Part shown: positions 17,431 through 27,932 of the stretch, in pieces
Layout: the number at the start of each line of letters is the position of its first letter
Position numbering within the stretch: position 1 is the stretch's first letter
NCBI RefSeq assembly: GCF_036194065.1
Contig: NZ_CP108095.1
Coordinates: 5,828,001-5,892,000, forward strand
DNA: 64,000 nt
From: Streptomyces sp. NBC_00239
GTDB lineage: Bacteria > Actinomycetota > Actinomycetes > Streptomycetales > Streptomycetaceae
Direction of reading: 5' to 3'
Translations under genes and position numbers: made by a program
The notes under the pieces: generated by a model
What the model was told of the DNA's origin: nothing
Databases searched by the model: none
What the model saw: only the letters and a program-made list of their open reading frames with translations

Positions 17431-18786
17431 GTGACCGTGAACGCAGAAACCCAAGCCCTCGCCGCCAAGGCGACCTGGCGAGACCTTCCCGCGGCGCAGC
17501 AGCCTGAGTACCCCGATGCCGAGGCTCTGCGCGAAGTCGTCGCGGACCTCGAGTCGTATCCTCCGCTCGTCTTTGCCGGCGAGTGCGACCAGCTGCGCGC
17601 CCGCATGGGAGCCGTCGCCAAGGGCGAGGCGTTCCTGCTGCAGGGCGGCGACTGTGCCGAGGCCTTCGACGCCGTGTCCGCCGAGCACATCCGCGCGAAG
17701 CTCAAGACCCTCCTCCAGATGTCGGCCGTGCTGACTTACGCGGCCTCCGTGCCCGTCGTCAAGGTCGGCCGGATCGCCGGCCAGTACTCGAAGCCCCGCT
17801 CCAAGGGCACCGAGACCCGCGACGGCGTGACCCTGCCCACCTACCGCGGCGACTCCGTCAACGCCTTCGGCTTCGACGAGAAGTCCCGGATCCCCGACCC
17901 CGAGCGCCTGAAGCGGATGTACCACGCGTCCGCCTCGACGCTGAACCTGGTGCGCGCCTTCACCACCGGCGGTTACGCCGACCTGCGCCAGGTCCACGCG
18001 TGGAACCAGGACTTCGTGAAGTCGTCCCCCTCCGGGCAGCGCTACGAGCAGCTCGCGCGGGAGATCGACAACGCCCTGAACTTCATGAAGGCCTGTGGCA
18101 CCGACCCGGCCGAGTTCAAGGCGGTCGAGTTCTACGCCTCGCACGAGGCCCTGCTGCTGGACTACGAGTCGGCGCTCACCCGCACCGACTCGCGCACCGG
18201 CCGGCTGTACGACACCTCGGGCCACATGGTCTGGATCGGTGAGCGCACCCGCCAGCTGGATCACGCGCACATCGAGTTCTGCTCGCAGATCGCCAACCCG
18301 ATCGGCATCAAGCTCGGCCCCACCACCAGCGTGGACGAGGCGCTCACCTACATCGACCGCCTCGACCCGGAGCGCGAGCCCGGCCGCCTGACCTTCATCG
18401 TCCGGATGGGCGCCGACAAGGTCCGCGACAAGCTCCCGGCCCTGGTCGAGAAGGTCACCGCCTCCGGCGCGACCGTCGCCTGGGTCACCGACCCGATGCA
18501 CGGCAACACCTTCGAGGCGGCCTCCGGCCACAAGACGCGCCGTTTCGACGACGTGCTCGACGAGGTCAAGGGCTTCTTCGAGGTCCACAAGGAGCTGGGC
18601 ACCCACCCGGGCGGCATCCACGTCGAGCTCACCGGTGACGACGTCACCGAGTGCGTCGGCGGCGGCGACGAGATCTTCGTCGACGACCTGCACCAGCGCT
18701 ACGAGACGGCCTGCGACCCGCGGCTCAACCGCAGCCAGTCGCTCGACCTGGCGTTCCTGGTGGCGGAGATGTACCGCGATCAGTAA
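17431..18786 (+). CDS. aroH: Class II 3-deoxy-7-phosphoheptulonate (DAHP) synthase
   Basis: First enzyme of the shikimate pathway, condensing phosphoenolpyruvate and erythrose 4-phosphate. The 451-residue length and blocks LLQGGDCAEAF, KPRSKGTETRDG, GLPTYRGD-like (LPTYRGDSVNAF), FYASHEALLLDYE, SQIANPIGIKLGPTT and VTDPMHGNTFEA are those of class II (plant-like) enzymes, with metal-binding Cys, His, Glu and Asp in place. The GTG start has no Shine-Dalgarno but TACTGT lies 7 bases upstream (17418-17423), so the mRNA is probably leaderless. It is divergent from the trp leader and ends before a strong terminator. Confidence 0.95.
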   Translation: MTVNAETQALAAKATWRDLPAAQQPEYPDAEALREVVADLESYPPLVFAGECDQLRARMGAVAKGEAFLLQGGDCAEAFDAVSAEHIRAKLKTLLQMSAVLTYAASVPVVKVGRIAGQYSKPRSKGTETRDGVTLPTYRGDSVNAFGFDEKSRIPDPERLKRMYHASASTLNLVRAFTTGGYADLRQVHAWNQDFVKSSPSGQRYEQLAREIDNALNFMKACGTDPAEFKAVEFYASHEALLLDYESALTRTDSRTGRLYDTSGHMVWIGERTRQLDHAHIEFCSQIANPIGIKLGPTTSVDEALTYIDRLDPEREPGRLTFIVRMGADKVRDKLPALVEKVTASGATVAWVTDPMHGNTFEAASGHKTRRFDDVLDEVKGFFEVHKELGTHPGGIHVELTGDDVTECVGGGDEIFVDDLHQRYETACDPRLNRSQSLDLAFLVAEMYRDQ

Positions 18787-18801
18787 GTAGATATCTACGA
18801 G

Positions 18802-18836
18802 AGTGGGGCGCGGATCGATGTGATCCGCGCCCCACT
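18802..18836 (+). terminator. Strong hairpin terminator after DAHP synthase
   Basis: AGTGGGGCGCGGATC (18802-18816) pairs perfectly with GATCCGCGCCCCACT (18822-18836) over the loop GATGT. It lies 15 bases after the stop codon. Confidence 0.88.
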
Positions 18837-18878
18837 GTCGTTCACGGCACTTTTACAGCCGGGAGCTGCCGGGTAAGG

Positions 18879-18897
18879 TTAGGTTAGCCTCACCGAA
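18879..18897 (+). promoter_or_regulatory. Iron box (DmdR1/IdeR-type operator) upstream of bfd
   Basis: TTAGGTTAGCCTCACCGAA matches the actinobacterial iron box consensus TTAGGTTAGGCTAACCTAA at most positions. It lies about 55 bases before the bfd start, where binding of the iron-loaded repressor would block transcription. Expected effect: bfd induced under iron limitation, when iron must be released from bacterioferritin. Confidence 0.85.
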
Positions 18898-18950
18898 AAG
18901 AACGGGAAGGCGCACCGATCGTTTCCGCACCCGCCCGGGAGGTGAACCGC

Positions 18951-19190
18951 GTGTACGTCTGCTCTTGCTTCGGCATCACCGACAAGCAGGTCAAGGAGCA
19001 CGCGGAGGCCGGCGCCTGCACTCCGCGCCAGATCGCCTCGGTCACGAAGGCCGGCACCGACTGCGGCAACTGCGTCCGTGCCATCCAGGGCATCCTGGGC
19101 CGGGGGGCGTGCCCCCGCCGGCAGCTGCTGGACCAGGGTGCCGGCGGACAGGTCCTCGCCGCCGAGCCGGAGCTCGCGGAAGCCGCCTAG
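18951..19190 (+). CDS. bfd: Bacterioferritin-associated ferredoxin (Bfd-like [2Fe-2S] protein)
   Basis: Small protein of 79 residues with the Bfd fold Cys pattern: Cys4-x-Cys6 in YVCSCFG and Cys38-x2-Cys41 in DCGNC, which bind a [2Fe-2S] cluster. Bfd donates electrons to bacterioferritin to release stored iron. The GTG at 18951 is chosen because GGGAGG lies 8 bases upstream; the GTG at 18942 would sit inside that site. The C-terminal third (Gly/Arg then Ala/Glu) is not part of the conserved domain. It is convergent with bfr and has an iron box upstream, both of which support the role. Confidence 0.92.
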   Translation: MYVCSCFGITDKQVKEHAEAGACTPRQIASVTKAGTDCGNCVRAIQGILGRGACPRRQLLDQGAGGQVLAAEPELAEAA

Positions 19191-19218
19191 CCCGACCGTC
19201 CCGGTGCGGGAAGCCCGC

Positions 19219-19695
19219 TCAGCTGGGCTGCTCGATCAGCTGAGCGATGTACAGCGCCTCGCCCAGGCTCTCGATGAGTTCCAGCTGCGTGTCCAGGTAG
19301 TCGATGTGGTGCTCCTCGTCGGCCAGGATCTCCTCGAAGAGGTTCGCCGAGGTGAAGTCGCCCTTGCCCCGCATGACCTCGATCCCGCGCTTCAGGCGGT
19401 CGATCGCCTCCACCTCGACCTGCCGGTCCGCCTGGAACATCTCCGTCAGGGTCTGCCCGACCCGGACGTGGAAGAGCCGCTGGTAATTGGGAAGACCGTC
19501 CAGCATCAGAATGCGTTCGGTGATCTTGTCCGCGTGCTTCATCTCATCGATGGACTCTTCGCGGGTGTATTTGGCGAGCTTCGTCCAACCCTTGTTGTCC
19601 TGGATGCGGTAGTGCAGCCAGTACTGGTTGATCGCCGTCAGCTCGCCGGTGAGCTGTTCGTTCAGAAACTCAAGGACCTCGGGGTCGCCCTGCAT
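19219..19695 (-). CDS. bfr: Bacterioferritin
   Basis: Haem-containing iron storage protein forming a 24-mer shell. With the ATG at 19695 the product is 158 residues and the key residues fall at their standard numbers: Glu18 of the ferroxidase site, and Glu51, Met52 (haem axial ligand) and His54 in DEMKHAD; EEILADEEHHIDYL carries the later Glu and His ligands. AAGGAG lies 8 bases before this ATG; the more distant start at 19713 lacks it. Paired with bfd, tail to tail, as a store-and-release set. I see no iron box on this side, so control may differ from bfd. Confidence 0.96.
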   Translation of the reverse strand: MQGDPEVLEFLNEQLTGELTAINQYWLHYRIQDNKGWTKLAKYTREESIDEMKHADKITERILMLDGLPNYQRLFHVRVGQTLTEMFQADRQVEVEAIDRLKRGIEVMRGKGDFTSANLFEEILADEEHHIDYLDTQLELIESLGEALYIAQLIEQPS

Positions 19696-19849
19696 TGCAG
19701 AGGCTCCTTCCAAGCAAGTGTCTGGCCAGGTGCGCGCATCCTTGCACCGCCCGCCGGAGGCCGTCCAGTAAGTGCATGCTTAGTAGGAGTTGCCCGAATC
19801 GGGGCCAACCTGGTCATGACCACCCCACCCAGTCTGTCACCATGGAGGC

Positions 19850-20482
19850 ATGGGTCAGCCGGAAAGCCGGGAATCTCCGGGAGCAGAGCAGCCGGAGCTT
19901 CCTCCGGGACAACGCCTGCAGCGCGGCTGGCCGGTCACCCACTACGGTCCGGTGCCCAAATTCAAGCCGGACCGCTGGGAGTTCAGGGTCTTCGGGGCCA
20001 CCGCCGACGGCGACAAGCACTGCTGGAACCACGAGGAGTTCGCGGCGCTGCCCTTCTCCTCCGTCGTCGCCGACCTGCACTGCGTGACGAAGTTCAGCAT
20101 GCTGGGGGCCGAATGGGGCGGGGTGCTCGCACGGACCGTGCTGGAGCTCGCGCCGCCCGCCCCCGACGTCACCCACGTCATGGTCTGGGCCGAGTACGGC
20201 TTCAGCTCCAACATGCGCCTGGCCGACTTCGGCTCGCCGCGCACGGTCTTCGCCACCCACCAGGGCGGTGAGCCGCTGACCGCCGAGCACGGCTTCCCGC
20301 TGCGGCTCGTCGTGCCGCACCTGTACGCCTGGAAGGGTCCCAAGTGGGTGCGCGGCGTGGAGTACATGACGGCCGACCGCCGCGGCTTCTGGGAGGAGCG
20401 CGGCTACCACAACATCGGCGACCCGTGGCGCGAGCAGCGCTTCTCCTACCAGGAGGAGCCGGGCGACGGCCCGGAGCTGTAG
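19850..20482 (+). CDS. Sulfite-oxidase-fold molybdopterin oxidoreductase
   Basis: A 210-residue protein of the oxidoreductase molybdopterin-binding domain family. The signature SSVVADLHCVTKFS holds Cys78, the predicted ligand to molybdenum; WAEYGFSSNMRL and the final GYHNIGDPWREQRFS are typical of this short group. There is no twin-arginine signal, so it is probably cytoplasmic, unlike MsrP. Substrate unknown; family members reduce or oxidise sulfur or nitrogen compounds. GGAGG lies immediately before ATG, with unusually short spacing. It is divergent from bfr over a 154-base gap. Confidence 0.88.
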   Translation: MGQPESRESPGAEQPELPPGQRLQRGWPVTHYGPVPKFKPDRWEFRVFGATADGDKHCWNHEEFAALPFSSVVADLHCVTKFSMLGAEWGGVLARTVLELAPPAPDVTHVMVWAEYGFSSNMRLADFGSPRTVFATHQGGEPLTAEHGFPLRLVVPHLYAWKGPKWVRGVEYMTADRRGFWEERGYHNIGDPWREQRFSYQEEPGDGPEL

Positions 20483-20500
20483 CCCCGCACCGCCGTCCGG

Positions 20501-20520
20501 GATCCCGGTGTCACGGGATC
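20501..20520. terminator. Short hairpin between convergent genes
   Basis: GATCCCG (20501-20507) pairs with CGGGATC (20514-20520) over a 6-base loop, between the convergent oxidoreductase and endonuclease IV stops and overlapping the latter. Confidence 0.5.
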
Positions 20521-21392
20521 TCCCGCAGCTCCTTCAGCCGTGCCACGTCCGCCGCGTGCCCCGACGGGCCGCCCGGCGTCTCGATGACCAGCGGCACCCC
20601 GGCCGTCTCCGGATGCGTGAACAGCTCCCGGAACGCCCCCTCGCCGATGTGCCCGGCGCCGATGTTCTCGTGCCGGTCCTTGTGCGCGCCCACGCCCTCC
20701 TTCGAGTCGTTGGCGTGGATCAGCTTCAGCCGGCCCGGGCCGACCGTGTCGGTCAGCAGGTCAAGGGTCTGCTTCATGCCGCCCGGCGCGGCCAGGTCGT
20801 GCCCGGCGGCGAAGATGTGGCAGGTGTCGAGGCAGATGCCGAGCTTCGGGTGCGCGTCCAGGGCCTCGAAGTACGGGCCGAAGTCCCAGGTCCGCGAGCA
20901 CAGCGAGGAGCCCTGCCCGGCCGTCGACTCCAGCAGCAGGAACGGGTCGTCGTCGTGGGTCAGTTCGTCGAGCAGCGGCAGCATGTGCTCCCGTACCTGC
21001 GCGTAGGCCGCGGAGCGCGGTCGGCCGCCGGTCGCGGACCCGGTGTGCACGACCACGCCCAGGGCGCCGATCTCCCGGGCCCGGCGCAGCGAGTGCCGCA
21101 GCGACTCCACCGACTTCTCCACCGTCGCCTCGGTGTGCGACCCGAAGTTGATCAGGTAGGGGGCGTGGACGTACGCGGGCATGCCCTGGCGTGCGCACTC
21201 CGCGCGGAACAGCTCGTCCTGCGCCGGGTTCCCGGTCGGGGTGGCCCAGCCGCGCGGGTTGGCCGCGAAGACCTGCACGGTCTCCGCGCCCAGCTCACGG
21301 GCGTACGCCAGTCCGGTCGACGCCAGTCCGCCGGCCACGGGGACGTGCCCGCCCACCGGATTGCGCAGTGCGGCGGCCTTGCTCGTGCTCAC
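20511..21392 (-). CDS. nfo: Deoxyribonuclease IV (AP endonuclease, Nfo)
   Basis: Zinc-dependent base-excision repair enzyme that cleaves 5' to abasic sites. The 293-residue TIM-barrel protein shows the trinuclear zinc motifs YVHAPY, VVVHTGS, LLLESTAGQG, CLDTCHIFAAGHD, HANDSK, RHENIGAGHIG and VIETPGG in the expected order. Start at ATG 21392; only 7 bases separate it from the stop of the upstream PASTA kinase gene, so both probably share an mRNA. No functional link between the two is known to me. Confidence 0.94.
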   Translation of the reverse strand: MSTSKAAALRNPVGGHVPVAGGLASTGLAYARELGAETVQVFAANPRGWATPTGNPAQDELFRAECARQGMPAYVHAPYLINFGSHTEATVEKSVESLRHSLRRAREIGALGVVVHTGSATGGRPRSAAYAQVREHMLPLLDELTHDDDPFLLLESTAGQGSSLCSRTWDFGPYFEALDAHPKLGICLDTCHIFAAGHDLAAPGGMKQTLDLLTDTVGPGRLKLIHANDSKEGVGAHKDRHENIGAGHIGEGAFRELFTHPETAGVPLVIETPGGPSGHAADVARLKELREIP

Positions 21393-21399
21393 GTGCCTG

Positions 21400-23331
21400 T
21401 CACAGTCCCTTGAGTCGGATGGTGATGGTGCTGCCCTCGGGGGCGTCCGTGCCGCCCTTGACCGACTGGCTCGCGACGTCGTCGCTGAAGGACAGGAACG
21501 GCCGGTCCACCTTGACCTCGAAGCCCGCCGCCTTCAGCATCCGCTTCGCCTCGTCCACGTTCCGGCCGGTGACGTCCGGCACCGCGACCATCCGCGGGCC
21601 CTTGGACACGGTCAGCGTGACCGTGTCGCCGGCCGCCGCCCGGGTGCCCGCGGCCACCGACTGGTTGGCGACGGCCCCCGCGGGCTGCGGGGAGTGGATC
21701 TGCTCCGGCGCGACCGCGACCTTGAGGCCGAGGTCCTCCAGCGCCGAGCGGGCCGCGTCGGCGGGGGCACCCACGACCGACGGCACCGGCACCGGCCGGC
21801 CCTTGCTGACCACGAGTGCCACGGCCGTGTCCGGGGCCCGCTGCTCGCGCGCCGCCGGGTCGGAGCTGATCACGGCGCCCGCCGGAACGTCCTCGCTGAA
21901 GGCCCGCGTCACCTGGCCGGGGGCCAGGCCGGCCGCGGCCAGCCGCTTCCTGGCCTCGGCCAGCGGGACCCGCTTCAGGTCGGGCACGGCCACGATCTCG
22001 GGTCCCCGCGAGACGGTCAGCGTCACCGAGCCGTTGCCGCGGATCTGCTGGCCGCCCTCCGGGTCGGTGGCCATCACGGTGCCCCGCTCGAAGGTGTCGC
22101 TGAACTCCTTCTCCACCCGCTCCACGTCGAGCCCGGCCGTGATCAGCCGGTCCCGGGCCTGCGCCTCGGTCTTGCCGAGCAGGTTCGGGACCCTCGTGAA
22201 CTGGCCGGAGCTGATGTACCAGACGCCGGTGCCGAGCCCCAGGGCCAGCAGCACCCCGGCGATCACCATGAGCGTGCCCCGGCCCGGCCGGCGCCCGCGC
22301 CCGGCGGCCCGCGACGCGGGTACGGGCGGCAGCGGCGGCGGGGTCTGCAGCCGGGCCGTGTGCTGCACGTCCCCGACGGGGGCCGCGCCACCGGAGCCGG
22401 CGGGGCGCAGGACCACGCCGGTCCGGTCCTCCGAGGCGGACCGGACGCCGGAGCGGGCCTGCGGCGGCACGGCGTCCAACTGCTCCTCGGACAGCGCGGC
22501 CCGGGCCTGCCGGACCAGGCCCAGCAGGGCCACGGCGTCGTACGGGCGCTGCTCGGGGCGGCGCGCGGCGGCGGCCGCGACCAGCTCGTCGAGCCCGGCG
22601 GGCAGCCCCGGCACGGCCGCGGACGGCGCGGGCACGTCCGCGTTGAGGTGCTGGTAGAGGACCTGGGCCGGGCTCTCCCCGGAGTGCGGCTTCGCGCCGG
22701 TCAGCATCTCGTACAGCACCACGCCGCAGGCGTAGACGTCGACGCGGGTGTCGGTGACGCCGTTCTCGATCTGCTCGGGGGCCAGGTAGGAGACGGTGCC
22801 CAGGACGGAGCCGGTGGTGTTCGTGACCGAGTCCACCGACCGTACGAGACCGAAGTCGGCCACCTTCACCCGGCCGTCGTCGCCGATCAGGACGTTCTCG
22901 GGCTTCATGTCGCGGTGCACGAAACCGGCCCGGTGCGCGGCGCCGAGCGCGGCGAGGACCGGCTCCAGGATGTCCAGGGCCGCCCGCGGCTGGAGTGCGC
23001 CGCGCTCGCGCAGCAGGTCGCGCAGGGTGCAGCCGGAGACGTACTCCATCGCGAGGTAGACGTACCCGCCGTCCATGCCCTGGTCGAAGACGGCCACCAC
23101 GTTGGCGTGCGCCAGGCGGGCCACGGACTTCGCCTCGCGGATGAAACGGTCGACGAAGGCGGCGTCGGCGGCGAGCGCCGGGTGCATCACCTTCAGGGCG
23201 AGGATGCGGTCGAGGCGGGTGTCGACGGCGCGGTAGACCGTGGCCATGCCGCCGACTGCGATGCGTGCGTCGATGCGGTAGCGGCCGTCGAGCACACGCC
23301 CGACGAGGGGGTCTTCCAAGGTCGTGTCCAC
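21400..23331 (-). CDS. PASTA-domain Ser/Thr protein kinase (PknB/Stk1 type)
   Basis: Membrane kinase of 643 residues. The N-terminal kinase domain has the Gly loop (VGGMATVY), Lys47 in ALKVMH, catalytic Asp141 in VHRDMKPEN and Asp159 in ADFG. A proline-rich juxtamembrane linker leads to one membrane helix (TLMVIAGVLLALGLGTGVWYI in part, about 357-378). Four extracellular PASTA repeats follow, beginning near RVPNLLGKT, AVPDLKRVP, PVPSVVGAP and AVPDVTGRN. PASTA domains sense peptidoglycan or lipid II. The GTG start lies 6 bases after TAGAAT (23338-23343, minus strand), a good -10 element for a leaderless mRNA. This is the only such kinase in the window. Confidence 0.95.
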   Translation of the reverse strand: MDTTLEDPLVGRVLDGRYRIDARIAVGGMATVYRAVDTRLDRILALKVMHPALAADAAFVDRFIREAKSVARLAHANVVAVFDQGMDGGYVYLAMEYVSGCTLRDLLRERGALQPRAALDILEPVLAALGAAHRAGFVHRDMKPENVLIGDDGRVKVADFGLVRSVDSVTNTTGSVLGTVSYLAPEQIENGVTDTRVDVYACGVVLYEMLTGAKPHSGESPAQVLYQHLNADVPAPSAAVPGLPAGLDELVAAAAARRPEQRPYDAVALLGLVRQARAALSEEQLDAVPPQARSGVRSASEDRTGVVLRPAGSGGAAPVGDVQHTARLQTPPPLPPVPASRAAGRGRRPGRGTLMVIAGVLLALGLGTGVWYISSGQFTRVPNLLGKTEAQARDRLITAGLDVERVEKEFSDTFERGTVMATDPEGGQQIRGNGSVTLTVSRGPEIVAVPDLKRVPLAEARKRLAAAGLAPGQVTRAFSEDVPAGAVISSDPAAREQRAPDTAVALVVSKGRPVPVPSVVGAPADAARSALEDLGLKVAVAPEQIHSPQPAGAVANQSVAAGTRAAAGDTVTLTVSKGPRMVAVPDVTGRNVDEAKRMLKAAGFEVKVDRPFLSFSDDVASQSVKGGTDAPEGSTITIRLKGL

Positions 23332-23474
23332 CCGCCGATTCTACGAGCGCCCGCGGCACGCTCCGCCAGGGTGTCCCCGCTTGCAGCCCAGCTGTGACGT
23401 CCGCGCCCGGATCCGCTGCGCGGGACCCTTCCCCACCCCGCCCCTCCCCGCCCCCGGGGCAGAGCCCGATCCGG

Positions 23475-23520
23475 CCTCGCCGGCGTTTGAGGCGCGGGGT
23501 CCGGGGGCGGAGCCCCCCCC
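23475..23520. repeat. Palindromic-family repeat copy with adjacent short hairpin
   Basis: CCTCGCCGGCGTTTGAGGCG (23475-23494) is a single copy of the window-wide element, followed by the small stem CCGGGGGCGGAGCCCCC. It lies directly after the thiG stop (minus strand) and may terminate the thi operon. The rest of 23332-23522 shows no gene. Confidence 0.65.
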
Positions 23521-23522
23521 GG

Positions 23523-25707
<2,185 letters not shown>

Positions 25708-25720
25708 GGGTGTCCAGCCC

Positions 25721-25807
25721 CTCCCTTCGCCGGCATGACCCGGATCAGGTTCGTACGGTCGGAGGCCGCCCAGCCTCCCTCTCAGCCCGGTGCGCCCGGA
25801 CTCCCGC
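25721..25807 (-). ncRNA. TPP (THI element) riboswitch
   Basis: Reading the minus strand, the conserved elements appear in order: GGGAGTCCGG, CACCGGGCTGAGAGGGAG, a variable stem with GGCGGCC, ACCGTACGAACCTGATC, CGGGTCATGCCGGCGAAGGGAG. The CTGAGAGG and ACCTGATCCGGGTCATGCC cores are the diagnostic parts of thiamine pyrophosphate aptamers. It ends about 13 bases before the thiO ATG and its last bases include the Shine-Dalgarno, which points to translational control of thiO-thiS-thiG by thiamine pyrophosphate. Confidence 0.96.
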
Positions 25808-26070
25808 GATAGGTACGGTGGCCAGACTAGCGGCCTCGGGGAAGCGGGGTGCGGCTCCGCGTCGTCCGGTGCGTGCGATCGGCGTGCCGGCCGAAGGCAC
25901 TCGTACCGGAGTACTCGGGTCTTCGCCCGGTGCGGCGGGGGTGCGTGCCGGGCGGCGCGGGGCCGTGCCCCGCTTCCCCGAGACCGCTCGGCGGCCGGCG
26001 CGAGCGGCGGTGAGGCGGCCCGGCGGCGGCGCCCGCCGACCGCCCGGACACCCCTCCACCGATGCTCTAC

Positions 26071-26096
26071 CTAACGAATCATCAGGTCGTTAGGGT
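26071..26096 (+). promoter_or_regulatory. Inverted repeat over a likely leaderless promoter of the flavoprotein gene
   Basis: CTAACGA (26071-26077) and TCGTTAG (26087-26093) form a 7-9-7 inverted repeat. TAGGGT (26091-26096), a -10-like hexamer, overlaps its right arm and ends 7 bases before the GTG start. A repressor bound here would cover the promoter spacer. Confidence 0.55.
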
Positions 26097-26103
26097 GGGC
26101 CGC

Positions 26104-27330
26104 GTGAGCGATCAGCAGAGTCGGACAGAGCGGCGCGTCGTCATCGTCGGCGCGGGAATGGCCGGCGTACAGACGGCCGTGGCCCTGCGCGAGCAGGGAT
26201 TCACCGGCCCGGTGACCCTGCTGGGCGCCGAACCCCACCAGCCCTACGACCGGCCCCCGCTGTCCAAGGCGGTCCTGCTGGGCAAGGCCGAGGACTCCGC
26301 GTTCGCGGTGGACTTCGAGGACCTCGGCGTCGAACTGCGGCTCGGCGTGGAGGTCACCGGGCTGCGCGCCGCCGACCACGAGCTCGACACCGAGGCCGGC
26401 CCGGTCCCGTACGACGTGCTCGTGCTCGCCACCGGCGCCGAGCCCGTCACCCTGCCCGGCGACCCCGTCCCGGGCGTCCACCTGCTGCGGACCGTCGACG
26501 ACGCCGTCCGGCTGCGGCCCGTCCTCGCCGACCGGCACTCCGTCGTGGTGGTCGGCGCGGGCTGGATCGGCGCCGAGTTCACCACCGCCGCCCGCGAGGC
26601 CGGCTGCCCCGTCACGGTCGTCGAGGCCGCCGGCCGGCCGCTCGCCGGAGCCCTGCCCGCCGAGGTCACCGCCCCCATGGCCGCCTGGTACGAAGCGGCC
26701 GGCGCCCGGCTGCTCACCGGAACCAAGGTCGCCGCCCTGGAGCCGGGCCGGGTGCTGCTCGGCGACGGCACCGAACTGCCCGCCGACGCGGTCGTCGTCG
26801 GCATCGGCGCCCGGCCCGCCACCGGCTGGCTCGCCGGATCCGGGATCGAGCGCGGCGCGGACGGCTCGGTGACCGCCGACGGCCGGCTGCGCACCTCGCT
26901 GCCCGAGGTGTACGCGGTCGGCGACTGCGCCTCCTTCCCCTCCGCCCGCTACGGCGAACGGCTCCTCGTCCACCACTGGGACAACGCCCTCCAGGGCCCC
27001 CGCACGGTCGCCGCGAACATCCTGGCCGACGCGGCGGGCGGGCCGGAGGCGGTTTACGACCCGGTGCCGTACTTCTGGTCCGAGCAGTTCGGACGCTTCG
27101 TGCAGTACGCCGGCCACCACGCCGACGGCGACACCCTGCTGTGGCGCGGCGACCCGGCCGCGGACACCTGGTCGGTGTGCTGGCTGCGCGGCGAGGCCCT
27201 GGTCGCGGTGCTCGCCGTGGGCCGGCCGCGGGACCTCGCGCAGGGCCGCAAGCTCATCGAGAGCGGCGCCGCCGTCGACCCGGCCGCCGCCGCGGACCCC
27301 GCGGTCCCGCTGAAGTCCGCGCTCCGATAG
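26104..27330 (+). CDS. FAD-dependent NAD(P)H:ferredoxin/rubredoxin reductase-like oxidoreductase
   Basis: 408-residue two-dinucleotide-binding flavoprotein of the putidaredoxin/ferredoxin reductase type. The FAD Rossmann motif VVIVGAGMAGVQTAVALR is near the N-terminus, RPPLSKAVL follows, the NAD(P) motif is VVVVGAGWIGAEF, and the second FAD motif VYAVGDCAS is at about residue 280. The C-terminal reductase domain with PYFWSEQFGRFVQYAG is typical. Such reductases feed electrons to ferredoxins for P450s or dioxygenases; no such partner lies next to it. The GTG at 26104 has no Shine-Dalgarno and is probably leaderless, behind an inverted repeat that looks like an operator. Confidence 0.92.
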   Translation: MSDQQSRTERRVVIVGAGMAGVQTAVALREQGFTGPVTLLGAEPHQPYDRPPLSKAVLLGKAEDSAFAVDFEDLGVELRLGVEVTGLRAADHELDTEAGPVPYDVLVLATGAEPVTLPGDPVPGVHLLRTVDDAVRLRPVLADRHSVVVVGAGWIGAEFTTAAREAGCPVTVVEAAGRPLAGALPAEVTAPMAAWYEAAGARLLTGTKVAALEPGRVLLGDGTELPADAVVVGIGARPATGWLAGSGIERGADGSVTADGRLRTSLPEVYAVGDCASFPSARYGERLLVHHWDNALQGPRTVAANILADAAGGPEAVYDPVPYFWSEQFGRFVQYAGHHADGDTLLWRGDPAADTWSVCWLRGEALVAVLAVGRPRDLAQGRKLIESGAAVDPAAAADPAVPLKSALR

Positions 27331-27496
27331 CCGTACGGGGCAGCACCGCGGCCGGGCGCCACGGTGCCGGGCTCGGGCGGCAGGGCGGTGCGGGGCCCCG
27401 GAAGGGCCGCGCGCGGCGGGCCCCCACCCGCCCGGCGGACGCCCGTCCGCCCGGCCCGGTTACCGGCTGTCGGTCCAAGATGGCAGGCTTGTTCCC

Positions 27497-27862
27497 GTGA
27501 CCGAGATTGACGCAAAGATCGATGCCCTCGTCCCCGACTGGCTGTACCTCCCCGACATCGCGGAGATGCTCGACATCGAGGTGACCCGGGTCCGCCAGAT
27601 GGTCAAGGAGGGCCAGCTGATCGCCGTCCGGCGGGGTGAGAACCGCGCCCTCCAGGTGCCGGCCGCCTTCATCGACGGCGACAAGGTGGTCAAGGGCCTC
27701 GTCGGCCTCCTGACCGTGCTCCGGGACGACGGCTTCCGGGACGAAGAGATCCTCGAATGGCTCTTCACCGCCGACCCGACCCTGCCCGGCACCCCCGCGC
27801 AGGCCCTGAGCGAGAATCGCGGCACGGAGGTGAAGCGCCGCGCCCAGGCGCTCGCCGTCTGA
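27497..27862 (+). CDS. Rv2175c-family DNA-binding protein
   Basis: 121 residues. An N-terminal winged-helix/MerR-like DNA-binding domain ([20 protein letters not shown], then [20 protein letters not shown]) is followed by a conserved C-terminal helical domain ([20 protein letters not shown], then LEWLF). This is the architecture of M. tuberculosis Rv2175c, a substrate of the Ser/Thr kinase PknL whose DNA binding is reduced by phosphorylation of an N-terminal Thr. Here Thr2 is present ([13 protein letters not shown]), but whether it is a kinase site is not known. GTG start; the nearest kinase in the window is the PASTA kinase 4 kb away. Confidence 0.9.
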   Translation: MTEIDAKIDALVPDWLYLPDIAEMLDIEVTRVRQMVKEGQLIAVRRGENRALQVPAAFIDGDKVVKGLVGLLTVLRDDGFRDEEILEWLFTADPTLPGTPAQALSENRGTEVKRRAQALAV

Positions 27863-27932
27863 CCTGATTCCGCTCCACGCGGTGTGCGGGCCCGCAACGG
27901 CCCGTACACCGCCCACCACGGGGGGTTCTCCG

